DNA from: Cryptomeria japonica
Taxonomy: Eukaryota; Streptophyta; Pinopsida; Cupressales; Cupressaceae
Reading direction: 5' to 3'
DNA: 64,000 nt
Assembly: GCF_030272615.1 (NCBI RefSeq)
Contig: NC_081406.1
Location: forward strand, 460,682,072-460,746,071
Made by a program: the position numbers and the translations under genes. The notes under the pieces were generated by a model, which made no database searches, was not told the origin of the DNA, and saw nothing but the letters and a program-made list of their open reading frames with translations. Positions 11,511 through 23,931 of the stretch are shown here, one piece after another; positions within the stretch are counted from its first letter, which is position 1, and the number at the start of each line of letters is the position of its first letter.

Positions 11511-11890
11511 ACTATCATTGTATCCCAGGCCACATGTCATGCCCTCATTTCTAGTCCTGGATCCGAGAACACTCATCTCAATGCCTTCCTATCTCCCTCT
11601 CGATCATAGGGAACCAACTCCCCATCGATTGGTATCCGTAGTATCTTATACATATCCTCTAAAGTGATTGTCATCTCACCCATCAGAAAATGAAACATGC
11701 ATGTCTCTGAGTGCCATCTCTTGGTTAATGTAGTCAACAAACCCATGTTTGCTTGAAACTCGGGCATATACATAATATATTGCAATCTCATGGCCTCAAC
11801 TACGACTCTATCCTCCACTGTCAACTCTGGTCGTAATCCCTGAGTCAAAAGACATCTCTCCCATGACTTGAGCATCAGTAGGTCCTCTTG
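11511..11890 (-). pseudogene. PMD pseudogene copy B, N-terminal part
   Basis: On the minus strand this reads WLQEDLLMLKSWERCLL, then LQYIMYMPEFQANMGLL, KRWHSETCMFHFLMGEMTI and TLEDMYKILRIPIDGE. These are the N-terminal PMD signatures (the W-H-E-T-FH...GEMTITLEDV block). A TGA at 11573-11575 interrupts it. The frame then continues to HVAWDTMI at the element 1 junction and resumes at 3677. Upstream on this strand, at 12648-12654, is a TATAAAA box. Joined, the two parts make a PMD protein of ordinary layout, disabled by element 1 and by stops. Confidence 0.75.
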
Positions 11891-11929
11891 CAGCCAATCA
11901 AATCAACTATGTCAATCCTAGTAGTACTC

Positions 11930-12410
11930 CCTGTTCATCACAAAGTGCTATGTTTTTATCCTAGTACTTATATTTATCATACAAAACTCTATCCTAGTAG
12001 TATCCTGGTTCATCACAAAGTGTTGTTTTTATCTTATCTTTTAGGGCGCCTACTTGAGTGCATCCTCTTGAGTATCTTATCCAATTGACAATGTATGTTT
12101 TATCATAGAATTGTCAATGTCAGCCCAATTCAATTGACAATGTATGTTTTATCACATAATTTTCAATTTATTTGGTACACCCTATTCATCACAAAGTGCC
12201 TTGCTCTATCCTATCTTAGGGCCTCTGCTTGAGTGTATCTTCTCAAGTAGTTTCCTAATTGACAACGTATGTTCTATCACACAATTTTCAATCCTAGCCC
12301 TATCTATTATCCTAGTCTTCCCTAGAGGACCTATTTGAGTGTATCCTCTCAGCAACTTATCCAATCGACAATGTATGTTTATCACATAACTATCGATTTG
12401 ACCTTGAAGG
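11930..12410 (+). repeat. Degenerate tandem repeat, period roughly 100-170 bp
   Basis: Three diverged units each contain TATCCTA..., a short TAGGGC-like word, ACTTGAGTG(C/T)ATC, TATCCAATTGACAATGTATG and TTATCACATAA. Clear examples lie near 12010-12120, 12186-12305 and 12306-12405. It sits between the start of PMD copy B and the 3' LTR, so it may be 5' flank of the PMD gene. Confidence 0.6.
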
Positions 12411-13110
12411 TGTAAACATGCTTTAAACTTACACAAATGTGCCTTCCCTGCACATACACGCCCGAAACACACAGACGTGTCTCTATCTTTCATAAGTGTG
12501 CCTTCTCAATATAGACACGCTCGCATGTGGCACAAACGCCTTTGAAATCATAGACACATTTAAACTAGACACAAACACGCCTATCCTTCCCAGATGTGCT
12601 TGGCACCAACACAAACACACCTTAACTTTTTTTCCCTCCACTTGGCATTTTATAGCCCTACCTAGCATGCATTTATGATAACAATTAATATACCAACATA
12701 AAAGGAGGTTTTGTGGTGCTCACCAGCTCTCTTGCATATGTTGGTCTCTGATATCAGTGAACACGGTTGAATCAATGTACCAATGTCATCGCTGCTAACT
12801 TCTCTCTGCTCTCTCTGCACTCTGATCTCTTAGGTGTGTAAATGACAATGAGGATGTTTTCCCTCATGGTCTATCTTATAGACCACCCTATCCCTAGTCT
12901 CCCAAGTCAATATTCTTTATCCTATGACTTTGTCACTCTATCCTATCTTGTTAGTCCTTTCTACCCTTTCTTTCTTATCGAGAGATTGTCTGTGATCTTT
13001 TCAAACATTTTCATACAATCTCTCGAGGGGGAATATCATTCCCATAATGGGGCAACTTTGTATCAGTTTATCTTATCTTCTTTGAGTCAACATGACAAGC
13101 TACATTGTCT
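12411..13110. other. Flank between tandem repeat and polypurine tract
   Basis: No gene is recognised. The first part (12411-12620) is rich in acacacg/cacaaac words. The second holds short CT-rich runs. The minus-strand TATA box is annotated separately. Confidence 0.4.
12648..12654 (-). promoter_or_regulatory. Candidate TATA box for antisense PMD copy B
   Basis: The minus strand reads GGGCTATAAAATGCC here, a good plant TATA box, about 760 bases upstream of the first recognisable PMD codons. PMD copy C has a comparable box at 44241-44250. Confidence 0.45.
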
Positions 13111-13111
13111 C

Positions 13112-13125
13112 AAAGAGGGGCAAGA
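13112..13125 (+). promoter_or_regulatory. Polypurine tract before the 13126 LTR
   Basis: AAAGAGGGGCAAGA directly precedes TGTAGATACC. An almost identical tract, AAAGAGGGGCAAAA, precedes the LTR at 44479. Confidence 0.7.
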
Positions 13126-13919
13126 TGTAGATACCTAAAATTGTCTTGGTTAATTAAATAAATATTTTTTATTTATTTAATTATTTAAGCCTAATTCTTT
13201 TATTAATTAAATAAATCATTAATTAATTAATTAATTAATCCTCTTCTAAGTATTTCCTCATTTAAATAAATACTTTTATTTATTTAAATTGTCATTTTCC
13301 CAAATTAAATAAATACTTATTTATCTAATTGATCTCATTTCTTCTACTAATTAAATAAATCTTTATTTATTTAATTAATTCATTATCCTTTTCTACCCAT
13401 GACAGATGTCATTCATCTCTTAATTCCTACACTACCTACCCCCTTTATCATTTTATTATTTCCTCTACCTACCCTCTAATCCTATCCGACCATTTATCTT
13501 TACACCTCTTAATCTTATCCCTCCATTTCTTATAGCGTCTTCTATATAAGAGGATGCTTCTTTCATTATGAACCCTAATCATTCGAATTAACTAATGAGC
13601 ATTCTAATCGATCTTATGCAATCAAGCCTTTTTGCTATCAAACTATCAACCACATTTCCGTTCTTTGTTGAGCTCTTAAGAACACCTAAAATCTGAGAGA
13701 AAATATATCAACCAAGATCAATGGAGATAGGAAGAATGAAGATTCAAACCCTAGTTGACATGTGATGGTATAATCTTTTTGATTTTGTTGATTTGCATTG
13801 TCTCAGGTAATCTTCATATGTTATGGTGAATCTTTGTTATTGTTAGGCTAGGGTGTTGTGGTTGAATTCATTTAGTCTTTCAATATTGTTGTTCCATTAT
13901 CAACTTTTCACCATACACA
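13126..13919 (+). repeat. 3' LTR of the PMD-carrying element (left copy)
   Basis: It starts TGTAGATACCTAAAATTG after a purine tract. The first 250 bases hold five short palindromes of the AATTAAATAAAT...ATTTATTTAATT type separated by CT-rich spacers. A TATA box, TCTATATAAG, is at 13541-13550. The end at CCATACACA (13919) is a guess, because the partner LTR is outside the window. The element's gag-pol is not visible, so it is truncated or rearranged to the left. Confidence 0.6.
13541..13550 (+). promoter_or_regulatory. TATA box of the 13126 LTR
   Basis: TCTATATAAG lies 415 bases into the LTR, just after its AT-palindrome region, where an LTR promoter would be expected. Confidence 0.5.
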
Positions 13920-15100
13920 TATAGAATTAAGGTTGACAAAAAATATTAAGAAGGTTTGAAGAACATTATCGAATGGTTTTCTAAGATTTGCAAATTTCCT
14001 ATTCCCTTAATGTTTGAATGATAAAATTTGATGTTGTAGACATTTTATTGGAACTATATTTATTTTCTTTCTTGTCATTTCCTTTTTTAAAATATATTAT
14101 TGTTGAAAATTGGAAGGGTTCGAGGAGCTAGGTGCGGCCCCACAATTCCAATCATTAGATTCAAAGAGTTAAAGTTCAATTATTTTTACATGAACACACA
14201 AATTATACCACATGAATATTTGAAGCTAATTTCATAGTTATTAGTAGACTCACTATGTCTCTAGGACCATTTAGTTAAATTAGTTAGTTGTTTATAAGCC
14301 CATATTGCTACATAAGTGTTGTATGAGAGTGGGGGCTAACTTGCCAATATAATGGATATAAATAGGAGCTAAAGATTTGAATTATTCAAGGGCATAGCCC
14401 TTAGAGTTCATGGAAATAATTTAGGTAATATTTTATATTCATATGCAATATCTAGCATGTATCATTGAAAACTTGGGTGAACTTTGTGACCAACATTCTC
14501 ATAATATAGTTCAAATATAGCTACAATAAATCCAATTGGCAATCAGTGTGTAACAACTTCGAATGCAAAAGATGTGCAATGTGGAGGATTATATGCAATA
14601 GAGTCAAAGATACATGCATAGTATCCACCTTCTTCTTAAGTTGATTAAACTACTTGACTAGTTTATTAAAGGATCACTAAAAGTTCAACTAGTAGTGATA
14701 TAAGAAGCATTGGTAGAATAGAGGATGTCTAAAGAGAGCATGAGGTAAGAAAGAATGGAATGGTAGTGGAAAGAAAAATCACACCATAAATATATAGTTG
14801 TCATAAGATGATAATAAATAATGATACGAGAAATAGTAGAAATACTTTATGAATATGAATAAACAAAATCCAACTTTAAATTAAAAATATAACTTAAAAA
14901 TAAATTATGACAATTTAATAACATTATAAATCATGCGCATAATACACAATAATTATTTCACCCTTCCTATATACCATTAAAACTAAACCTTTCTCAACTC
15001 CATATAAACTTAGATATCATTTTATTCCTCAACTACATTTGATAAAATTATTTTATCCTTTATGATTTTAAAGATGTTTATACCCTATTCTGAAGCCCCC
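13920..15100. other. AT-rich intergenic DNA
   Basis: I see no coding, repeat or RNA signal that I can support. The sequence is AT-rich and full of stops in all frames. Confidence 0.5.
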
Positions 15101-17280
15101 ATTTGGTACAGGCAAGGAAGATGCTAGTAAAGGTAGTAGAGTCTGCATTTAGAATTTGGTTGCAAGTTTATACAACCTCTTCAACATATCCATTTTGTTA
15201 ATATCTTGCAATCAAGAGGCTCAAAACAATTTTTTTTGAGGCATTATGTCAAACAGTTCAGCTTCCTTATCTATGTTTTCAAGTTTTGCATATCCTATAA
15301 CTATGACATTCTGTCAAATAGTTTATGTACCTTGTCTATTCTTACCCTTTTGTGCCAGGTCAGTTGCAGCTACAACATCTGTCAAAGCTCTGGTTTTGGC
15401 ACAGTCTAGGAGGATGCTAGAAAAGGTTTTAGAGTTTGGCCTTACACCTGCGTAATTGTTTGAAAGTGTGTAACATATTTTTTTCTTATCCTGCAATCAT
15501 AGTATTCAGTGAGACCACATTTTAGGCCAATTGCTTGTTTAGTGTTTTTTTTGTTGAAGAAGAAGTTGAGGCATGAATCTCAAAATTCATGGCAAATGCA
15601 TAACACAGATGAGAAAAAAAGTGAAGCACCCATTAAAACTAGTATGAATGCCACTTATCCCAAACTAATTAGAGGATGTGGAAAAGCCAGAGTATTTCCA
15701 ACTATAACTAATCCCCTTCCCTTATGATCCGATTCTGATGGGTGTCAATGCGCTCAATATCGCTGCTTCAAATACCTTGCAACCAATGTCTTGTATTATG
15801 CGATCATATGCATTCACTGGACTTTTAAGTGGAAAAAGTTTGGATTTGAAATTAACATGAATTGAACAGGAATGGCCGTTGCCCATAGTTACCACATATA
15901 AATAGTGTGTGATGTTTAAGACAGGCCTCCAATGCCTTCAATCATTTTTGCTAATTTTAACCAAAAGAAATTGGCAGGGGTAAAATTCCTCCCTTCACAG
16001 GGCATTATATTTTGAAGAAAATGGATTGTGATGGTGGTGCAACTACTGTTAATATTATTGTCAATCCTTTGAGAAACTAGGGCCTCAAAATGTCTGATCA
16101 AGTCACTGATATGTTTTGGACACCTTTTACGTTCCACTCTCTTAACCTTATGCTGCCAAAAACATACTTAAATTAATTGAATTAAACATGATGTGTACAA
16201 TGAGGTTGATAACATTCAAATGTTCATCATCAAGCACTATATATCTCACAGGGCGTATATAGAACATTCTTAACATTGGAGTTGTTGAAAGTAAGTGAAT
16301 CACGTAGATTTATTATATATTCAAAATTTTAATATTTATAATTTATGTTTCATTTTACTGATTTTTAAAAAAAATTACTTTTATGTTTTCTTATTTCAGA
16401 ATTTAAGAATCTTTATTTTTTAGTTTATTAATTTTGATTTCCATTGAATAGGTTGCCAAGGCTTATTTTTCCTCCAACATGATGACCGTCAAATGATTTA
16501 TGAAGGTTGAAGAGACATTATTTAAAATGGTTATAGCTAAAATAGGTCCATATCGAGGTAATCTATCACTACAAGTAGATGATACTCGGTGCCCAAATAT
16601 TTCCTTAGTTTCACCTAACTCATATTGAGTATGATTTGTTAAGAAGACATGGATTGGCCTTGTTTGCTAGATATATTTGATTGCACCAACTCAATGATTG
16701 AGAAAAAAGCCATCAAAAGTGCAAAATAGAAGAATCTTGAAGACGTCAACCAAGGGTACAAGATAGTGCTTCATAGACCCTATTGACTTGACATGTGGGA
16801 TATAATTGGACTTGAATTCATGGATTTTGTACACTTCAATGACTATTGTATTGATGTGCTCCATAACAAGTTCAAGGTTGATGCTCATTGGTGGTGGCAC
16901 TTCCATTTCCAAATAGTCAACACCTATAAGCTTTTGAGATCAAAATTTTATTGCAAGTTCATTCTATGATATTTTTGTTTACAACTTGGGAATTTAAAAT
17001 TCTGAATTTACAACTCCAATTCTCTAATTTAGATTTAATAAATAGCTAGTTCATTTGCATCAAAGAGGAGTTGGAGCACATGCTCATTCAACCACTTAGT
17101 AAAGTGTAACAGAGTGTACCTACAAATGGTAAAGGACTTAGTGTATCTGCATTCCAACTTGTGTCTATTGTCACACAAAGTAACTAAAAGGAAGGGGACA
17201 AAGAAGTGGGATATTAAGGCAAGGCATATCACCTTGGATGCTACCTTTTAACACCTTGTTGCATTTATCATCTAGTGAGC
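15101..17280. other. Decayed, possibly once-coding DNA
   Basis: Several short open frames have protein-like composition but no motif I recognise: plus 15246-15455, minus 16137-15916 (MERKRCPKHISDLIRHFEAL), minus 16912-16691 and minus 17232-17035. The words around 15112-15200 (GATGCTAGTAAAGGTAGTAG, TCTTGCAATCA) recur in altered form around 15409-15500, which hints at an old partial duplication. The minus frames may be fragments of a transposase or a captured gene. No function is claimed. Confidence 0.3.
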
Positions 17281-19020
17281 ATAAGAGTGATACTATGAGT
17301 GCAAGTGCTAGCACCAATGGTTGTGGTTATTCTAATTGTAGGCGATAAAAATCGATATCACCTCCAATTCTCCATTTTTAACCTAATCACGCGTATAATC
17401 TTCATTATTCGCACAAACCTATCCTATTGCCCCCTTTACATTTCCTATCCAAATAATTTCATTTCCTTCCCATTTTAGGTTTGTGGTTTCATTTTACCCT
17501 TAAATTCAACCCCCTTGCGTTAGATCTTTCCCTTGTCACTTTTACAATGTCATTTTGCCTAATTTTGTCCCGATTAGGATTTTTTGCCCCGATTAGGATT
17601 TTTTGCTCCTCATTCGGCTAGTGCTAACTTTAAGAAGCCCCTTCTCAAAAAAATGTATAACATCTTGACGAATATTTAATTTTATTTCTAGAAAATAATA
17701 TTTTTATTGGCGAATCTTTTCTGTTTTTAAAGAAAATAATTAATTTTACTGGCAATTTTTTTTTATATCAAATTTTATTAGTAGAAAATATTGGTGAATC
17801 TTATAAAATAATAAGAGTATGCATTGATTAATATTGCAAATCTTTCATTTAAAAATATATTTTTTTATAGAAAAGTAAAGGCCTGAAGGTGGAAATCATT
17901 AATGAGTTTAAGGGGTAGACTCTACTTTATTTAGTTTCTACCATTAATTTAAAATAATCTAATAGCCCTCTTTGCATTTCGTGAGATAAAATGTACCAAC
18001 AATTTGTAATACTCATGGGGCAAAAAATTCCTTTTAGACCATTGATTTTCATTGAGGTCAACAATTCAAAAATAATTTCAATACCAATAAGCATTACAAC
18101 TTGTAAGTACAATTTACCTCATGGAATACAATGAAGGTCATTATATTATATTTTAAATGAATTGTGGCAACTAAAAATTGTTGATATAATCCTAAAGTAA
18201 CTAATAATTATGATATATTATTGGTGAATTAATTTAGATTTCTACAACAAATTATAAAATATTAGCGAATTTGATCCAATCATGTATTGAATATTTTGGC
18301 GAATATTTACCTATAATTGCTTGGTTTTATCTAGTATGACCTAATTTTCCAATCTTTGCTCAACTCTTTCCATTTTTTGTCTGAAACTTCCCAATTCTTT
18401 CCAAATTCACCTATTTTGACCAAAATTGACTTAACTTTACCTAATTAAGGTCTTTGAGCATCAGGTTGACTAATTGCCCTTTTAGGTTTAATTAATTCTT
18501 TAATTAATTAAGCCTCTTCTTACTAATTCTTCTTCTTTAAATCTTTCATCATTTAATCAAACATCTCCCTTTTTAATAATAACTAAATAATATTAAATAA
18601 TTTAAGTAATTTTGATTCATCGCCTTTATTAAATGATTTTTGTTATTTAATTAAAAATTTTCATTTCTAATGCCTTATAGTTGAATAATTTATTTGAATT
18701 ATTCAATTAGCTAAGTATGTCATCAAAATTAAATAAATATCTTTATTTATTTAATTTTCCAATTATATTCTCATACGAGGATAATATCTTCTTTTTTAAT
18801 TATTACTTGCAAAATATCCTCCTAATTTTTTAAAATGGTGATATCATCTTGGATATTTATGAGATTTCTCTTTGATTTTTGAAAATTGTGTTTTTTGGAA
18901 ATATGTCATTATATCTTCTTTTTTTCTTTTTTTTTTAAATGAGGTATGTGTTGGGACTTTAAAATATTGGTCAAATTTTGAAGAACCAGGTTCAAAATTT
19001 TGTTAAATGCATTCATAATT
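17281..19020. other. AT-rich DNA with short palindromes
   Basis: No gene is recognised. A 21-bp direct tandem (CCCGATTAGGATTTTTTGC, twice) lies at 17568-17606. At 18728-18760 there is an AATTAAATAAAT...ATTTATTTAATT palindrome of the kind found in the 13126, 44479 and 61610 LTRs. This may therefore be a decayed LTR of that group. Confidence 0.4.
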
Positions 19021-19027
19021 GCCTTGT

Positions 19028-19105
19028 AGAACAGGCCTCAGTAGCTCAGTTTGTGAGCTCATATTTTTGCACTAGTGAAATGTCATGTAAAATCCTCTTG
19101 AGAGA
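19028..19105 (+). repeat. Possible tRNA-derived SINE relic
   Basis: CAGTAGCTCAGTTTGTGAGC resembles a polymerase III A box in tRNA context. A weak B-box-like GTAAAATCC follows about 50 bases later. There is no tRNA fold that I trust and no clear tail, so this is at best a decayed SINE head. Confidence 0.3.
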
Positions 19106-20091
19106 TTGTTATACACCTTGAAAAGATGCCATTATTCCATTTTCATCTTTCCTGGGCCAGATTTAATGTGTTTGTGAAGTCTCCTTTCAAGGTTCAGAGG
19201 TTAGGGTTGTTGTTTGCACCTTTTGCACATTTCTAAGTAACTCACTTTGAGCAGTAGTATATTCATGTCAAATGACCGCCATGCCAGACTAATATTTTCT
19301 TGTGATTGTGTACTATTTATTGAAGCCCCATGATCCATTTGACAGGATTTCCAAGTTGATTCCAATTGCAAAAAGTTCAGTTTTGCAAACTGGACTGTGT
19401 CAAACGGTAGTTGGGAGCCTTCTTTGTGAATTTTTATTTCACACCTAGTTGACTTGATTTTCAAAGTGGTTGTACCCTATGACTATCTATAAAATTATTT
19501 TCCATTTTCCAGTTTATAGTCCCCCAACTCCGCGTTTGATCAATTTTTCAGGCGACTTTGAAGGTTAATATATTTTTCCCCAGTTGTCATTTTGATGATA
19601 CATCTGATGCCCTCGATTATTTGTATTACATTCAATCAGTGTGCCAGTGTGCAGACCCTAATCAGGTGTTTTGATCAATTTTTGAAGTTGATTCCAGGGG
19701 CTACTCAGGTGTTTTCAGCAAAATTTCAATGTTGCAAAATGCCAAGTTTGATGACCACACATTCAATTTCTCACATCCCAGATGCATCCACTTAGTGTTT
19801 TAGAGAATTTCTGCAGGTTCAATTGCTCAAAAATAAAAAAAATTCTTAGTCGGACCCACCTAGGGCCCAACAGTTAATGAAGCCCAAAGATGCAGAATAA
19901 AGTTCATTAAGAAAATATATTATTTAAATCATTCCAATTTAAATAATGTTGTATATGGTATTGGTTCAAATAAAGACACAAACAAAATAAATTAAATCAC
20001 TTGCGCAGTTTAATTTGAGTGGCGAAACAAGCAAGATTATTCAAATCATTGAAAATGATATATTTAATCATTATTAAATGATTTACTAGAA
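19106..20091. other. Unassigned DNA
   Basis: No gene is recognised. The open frame at 19201-19464 (minus) has no recognisable motif. Confidence 0.35.
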
Positions 20092-20274
20092 TATTGTTAA
20101 GAATTTTATACGAGAAATGAGATCAATGATGAATATACATGTTTCAATGATTTGGTAAAAGTAAAAATAAAAATATATAATTTTACTAGAATATTGTTAA
20201 AAAATTTATACGAGAAATGAGATCAATGATTAACATACATGTTTCAATGATTTGTGAAAAGTAAAAATATATAA
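20092..20274 (+). repeat. Tandem duplication, about 90 bp, two copies
   Basis: TTTACTAGAATATTGTTAA begins at 20092 and again at 20182. Both units contain ATACGAGAAATGAGATCAATG and ACATGTTTCAATGATTTG and end in AAAAATATATAA. They differ by a handful of bases and small indels. Confidence 0.8.
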
Positions 20275-22230
20275 TAAGGTCCCAATATGTTTAATCATCC
20301 AACAAATGACGAAGCATCCATCGTGAATGGTGGGCCCTTTCTTTGGAGGCATCATTGGAGAAAAATAATTGAAACTTTTTACAAGTTTATTATCCCGCAA
20401 CATGTAATATGAATGCCAAGGTGTATTGCGAGATAATAAGCATTAACTTTTTATTATCCCGTACTTAGTATCAAAGCGAGTAAAGAGCCATGTGCGATAA
20501 GGGATGGGCGTGAGGAGGACTCCCATCTACCCTGCGTAGCACCCAGAGCATCGAAAGACATCACTCACGGTAAAACGATGCAACGCAGAGGAATTCTTTT
20601 GATTACCCCACGTGACAAGCAAGGTAGTTGAGATGGTCATGTAGGGTAAGTTTGAGGCAAATACTGAGTGACTCAATATACTGCACAATATTGTATCTCA
20701 AGCACCATGTGGGCTAAGTGGGTATGCAGAGCAATGGCAGTGATCTTCTTATCTCACGTGGTAGAAGAGGCGGCCCAAGACACCATGCGGGATAAGCTTG
20801 ACAGAAACTAAGAAACAAACGCAAGTCAAAGAAATGAAAACGGGATAGAACAAGATTAGGGCAACATAATTTGAAGGTGAAGTTTAGAGTTGTGTAAAAA
20901 AAAAAATGCTCCCACAGCCGCCATTGTTGCAGGGAGTCATCCCCTTTAGCAGAGAACTTAGCGGAGATCATTCCCCCGCGCCATAATCTCATAAAATGGA
21001 AATCATTATCTGCTCAGTGGGTGGAGGATGATTATCAAATATCAATTTGGAGCTATGTGAATGGCCTCCATGCCCAGTGATTCTTCGAATCAACGCCATC
21101 ACAGAGACTAACTGCAAATCCAGACCTTTCAAAATGCAGGTTGTGAGTTTTTCACCTCCATGCATCGTGTCTTTTATGGATTGTAATTGGAATTTATGAG
21201 AAGATAGGTGCGCAGTTTAAAGACTCAAACAATCTGTATGGTCCTATCCATGAGAAATCTTTGCATTTTGCATGCTCTTATTTGTTTTATTTCCCCGGTC
21301 CCAGACACCTAGTGGCTCGGCTATGTTGAAAATATGGGAGATAATTGGGATCCCCAATCTAAATGAGCACATGGCTACTTGAGATTGGTTCACAGGTTAT
21401 GAATTTACCAATAATGAAATATCGGAGGCGATCATGTCGTTTGGGTATGGTTAATATTTGTATGATCATTGTTTGATGTAAGCGCGAAGAGGTTCGAAGG
21501 TAAGAGAGAGGCATTTTAGAAAGATGGGCAACGTGATATTACACATTCCCAGTAGTCTCCAAATCAAATATGAATTATTCACATATGCAGATGAGCGCAT
21601 TGCTATTCTGAATACCTTTTATTGTTTGCACGTTATTAACATAGTAGGACTTGTTCTTGCTGTGATAAGCTGTCCAAATGATTTTTTGGACAATTTGCAA
21701 AGGAAAAATTGACCACAAACGTTTGTTAAGGTGAAGTCGTGAGCTCCTGCCTAGCTTTGAAAGGTGTCTGATCATTATACCTAAGCTTTTCAAACATTGT
21801 GCCCCATGATATTTCCAAAAGATGGGAAAGGTGTCTGATCACTATTTTTAGATTTTCATAATCATTTTATCTCCAAGTCTCTTTTATTTTCAGTTCATAG
21901 GAGTAGGTGTAGAGTAGAAAACTTATCCCAAGTGTTGAGTGGTAGTTGACAAGCTAGGATTGTAGCCAAATTTCAGTTTCATGCACTTTCCTTGGCATAT
22001 ACACATTGGGATATCTACTGAAATCAGTGATGCCTTGAGTGTTGGCAGCTATAAGTTATTTCGGCATTGCTTAGGTCTACCTTCCTTGGTCTTGCAGATC
22101 CAAAAGTGTTGGAGATTTCAATTTTGTGACTGAATCTCGTTCATTGGCCAAATCCATCCTTAAACCTATGGATGGGAAAGTGGATAAATCTCTAGGGTTT
22201 GGGGATCTGTTGATTTAGGAACCAAAAAAC
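20275..22230. other. Unassigned DNA
   Basis: No coding feature can be supported. The minus frame at 20714-20992 and both frames near 21524-21793 look random. Since a primer-site-like motif follows at 22231, part of this may be an LTR, but I cannot find its start or a partner. Confidence 0.3.
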
Positions 22231-22249
22231 TGGTGACTTTGTTGGGGAT
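22231..22249 (+). promoter_or_regulatory. Possible primer binding site of a decayed plus-strand element
   Basis: TGGTGACTTTGTTGGGGAT resembles the TGGTGACTCTGCTGGGGA sites that follow 5' LTRs in some plant Ty3 elements. A related word, TTGGTAACTCTACTGGGGAT, occurs about 115 bases later. A gag remnant lies downstream on the same strand, which supports the reading. Confidence 0.35.
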
Positions 22250-22984
22250 AAGATAATGAAATGTCTTAAGTCTCCAGTAAATATTATTAATTTATCATTC
22301 TAAAGATTCTAGTGGCCTCCCCATCTGAGATGCAACCAACAGATTGGTAACTCTACTGGGGATCAAAGTCATAAATCCATATGAGAAGAGTCAGCAAACT
22401 GAAGAATCTAAACTTTTGTTTTAGATGTTGAGTGGTTTTCAGCCTGGATGGTCTCTTATAGATGCGTGTTTGAAGAAGTTTCAGGTAGCTTTGCTGAATA
22501 AAAGAAGACACAGAATGAAAGAAGACCTTGAATAACTTTCAGTTGTTCAAAAGAACATTCCTCGACAAATAGGTGGTGACTCTCACATTCAAGAACCTCA
22601 AGAACAAATCGAAGAGCTTAGATTTGAAGATCTTTTCAGCCAAAGAAATAAGGCATCAACAACTGCAACTTTTCCAAGTATTTTCTTTTGAAGTTTTTGT
22701 GAAAACCATAATGTATAAAGTTCTAAAATGAACCCTTATTTGGTGTTACAACACTGGTAAGAAGGGAAAAATAGTTAGTTTCCAACTTTCATGCTTCTTT
22801 GTGCTAAGTTTCAGTCAATGTTTTATGTTGAAAGATGTGTGTTATGTTGTCATAGGTTCATTTAGAGAGTCCTTAAGTCCTATTTTCAGTGATTATTGTA
22901 TCATCTTTGCTCAAGACTTTGTTTGAAAGGAAAGAGTCATGGTAAAACTGCAACTACAAATTGTTTTTATGAAGAGATGTAAAG

Positions 22985-23560
22985 TCAAGAAATATGTATT
23001 GTCCTAGTTTTGATCTAGGCATAATGAATAATCAACAACTTGAGAAAGGTCCATCTAGAATGATGTTCATCCCTGAGAGATATAGACCTTTAAATTTCAC
23101 ACATTCAGGGATACCCAAATCCCTTTCCCATGGAGCTCAAAGATCAAGTACCCTTGTTTCATGCAAGTGATTCTGAGTGAACAACCAAGCACATACAGTC
23201 ATTCAATCAGTTTGTTGAATATTTTTAGATTCATGCTGAAGATGTTGTCATGAAGTTTTTTGTGTGCTCTTTGAGAGATAGTGTGAAGGATTGGTATGAA
23301 AGTCTACCCTCGCAAAGTATATCTCCATGGCATTATTTCAAAGGCTATTCTTGAGTTGGTTCGATGATGACAATGAATTCTATGGATAACCCTTTGAGTC
23401 TCAGAATGTACCAACATATGAGAATGTAGTGTATGCACAAGAGCAACATGTGTCAAGTGTTGATAATGCTTTTCAATATGTGAATGTCCCTGCTATGCCT
23501 ATGTATATTCCTCAATATTATGAGAATTTTTGTCAACCTTGAGTCACATATGAATGTAGT
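22985..23560 (+). pseudogene. Ty3-type gag remnant
   Basis: The frame near 23160-23340 reads NQFVEYF, HAEDVVMKFFVCSLRDSVK, DWYESLPSQSISPWHYF. This is the signature of the plant retrotransposon gag domain (DV.M.LFV.SL...A.DWY.SLP..SI.SW). The upstream frame (MNNQQLEKGPSRMMFIPERY) fits a gag N terminus. Stops and frame shifts are frequent. No pol follows before element 2 at 24273. Confidence 0.6.
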
Positions 23561-23640
23561 CCAAGTCTTATGAATCTAGTGGCCTATGTTAGTGTGTAGA
23601 TGAATATCAAAAGGTTAGAGATAAATTAGCACATGCACTA

Positions 23641-23931
23641 TTGTCAAGGTTTTGGAAGGAATTGCAAAACATTCTCGTAAGCTTCACACTTGAAGATTCA
23701 ACATGGAATGATTTATTCTTGCAAATTTATGAACCTACTGCTATTCATTGGCCAAAGGAGTTGAAACCAATTGGTCTAGATCATATTATTGGATGGATTG
23801 ACATGATTGAAGGTTTCGAGTCTAAGATTGCACTTAATAATGAACATCAATTTGCTGACAATGAAAAGATGGAACAAGAAAGTGATGAGAATATGCAGAT
23901 TGGTAGTGATGCCCTGTTCATAGTTAAATAA
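23641..23931 (+). CDS. Unrecognised open frame downstream of the gag remnant
   Basis: A 96-codon open frame reads MSRFWKELQNILVSF and ends in acidic DNEKMEQESDENMQIG. I recognise no domain. Its place after a gag remnant on the same strand suggests it is part of the same decayed element, so it is probably a fragment rather than a gene. Confidence 0.25.
   Translation: MSRFWKELQNILVSFTLEDSTWNDLFLQIYEPTAIHWPKELKPIGLDHIIGWIDMIEGFESKIALNNEHQFADNEKMEQESDENMQIGSDALFIVK

Noticed and set aside
11511-11890. PMD copy B as a functional host MAIN-like gene
   Set aside because: It is split by an LTR element, has stops, and repeats the antisense-to-LTR position of copy C.
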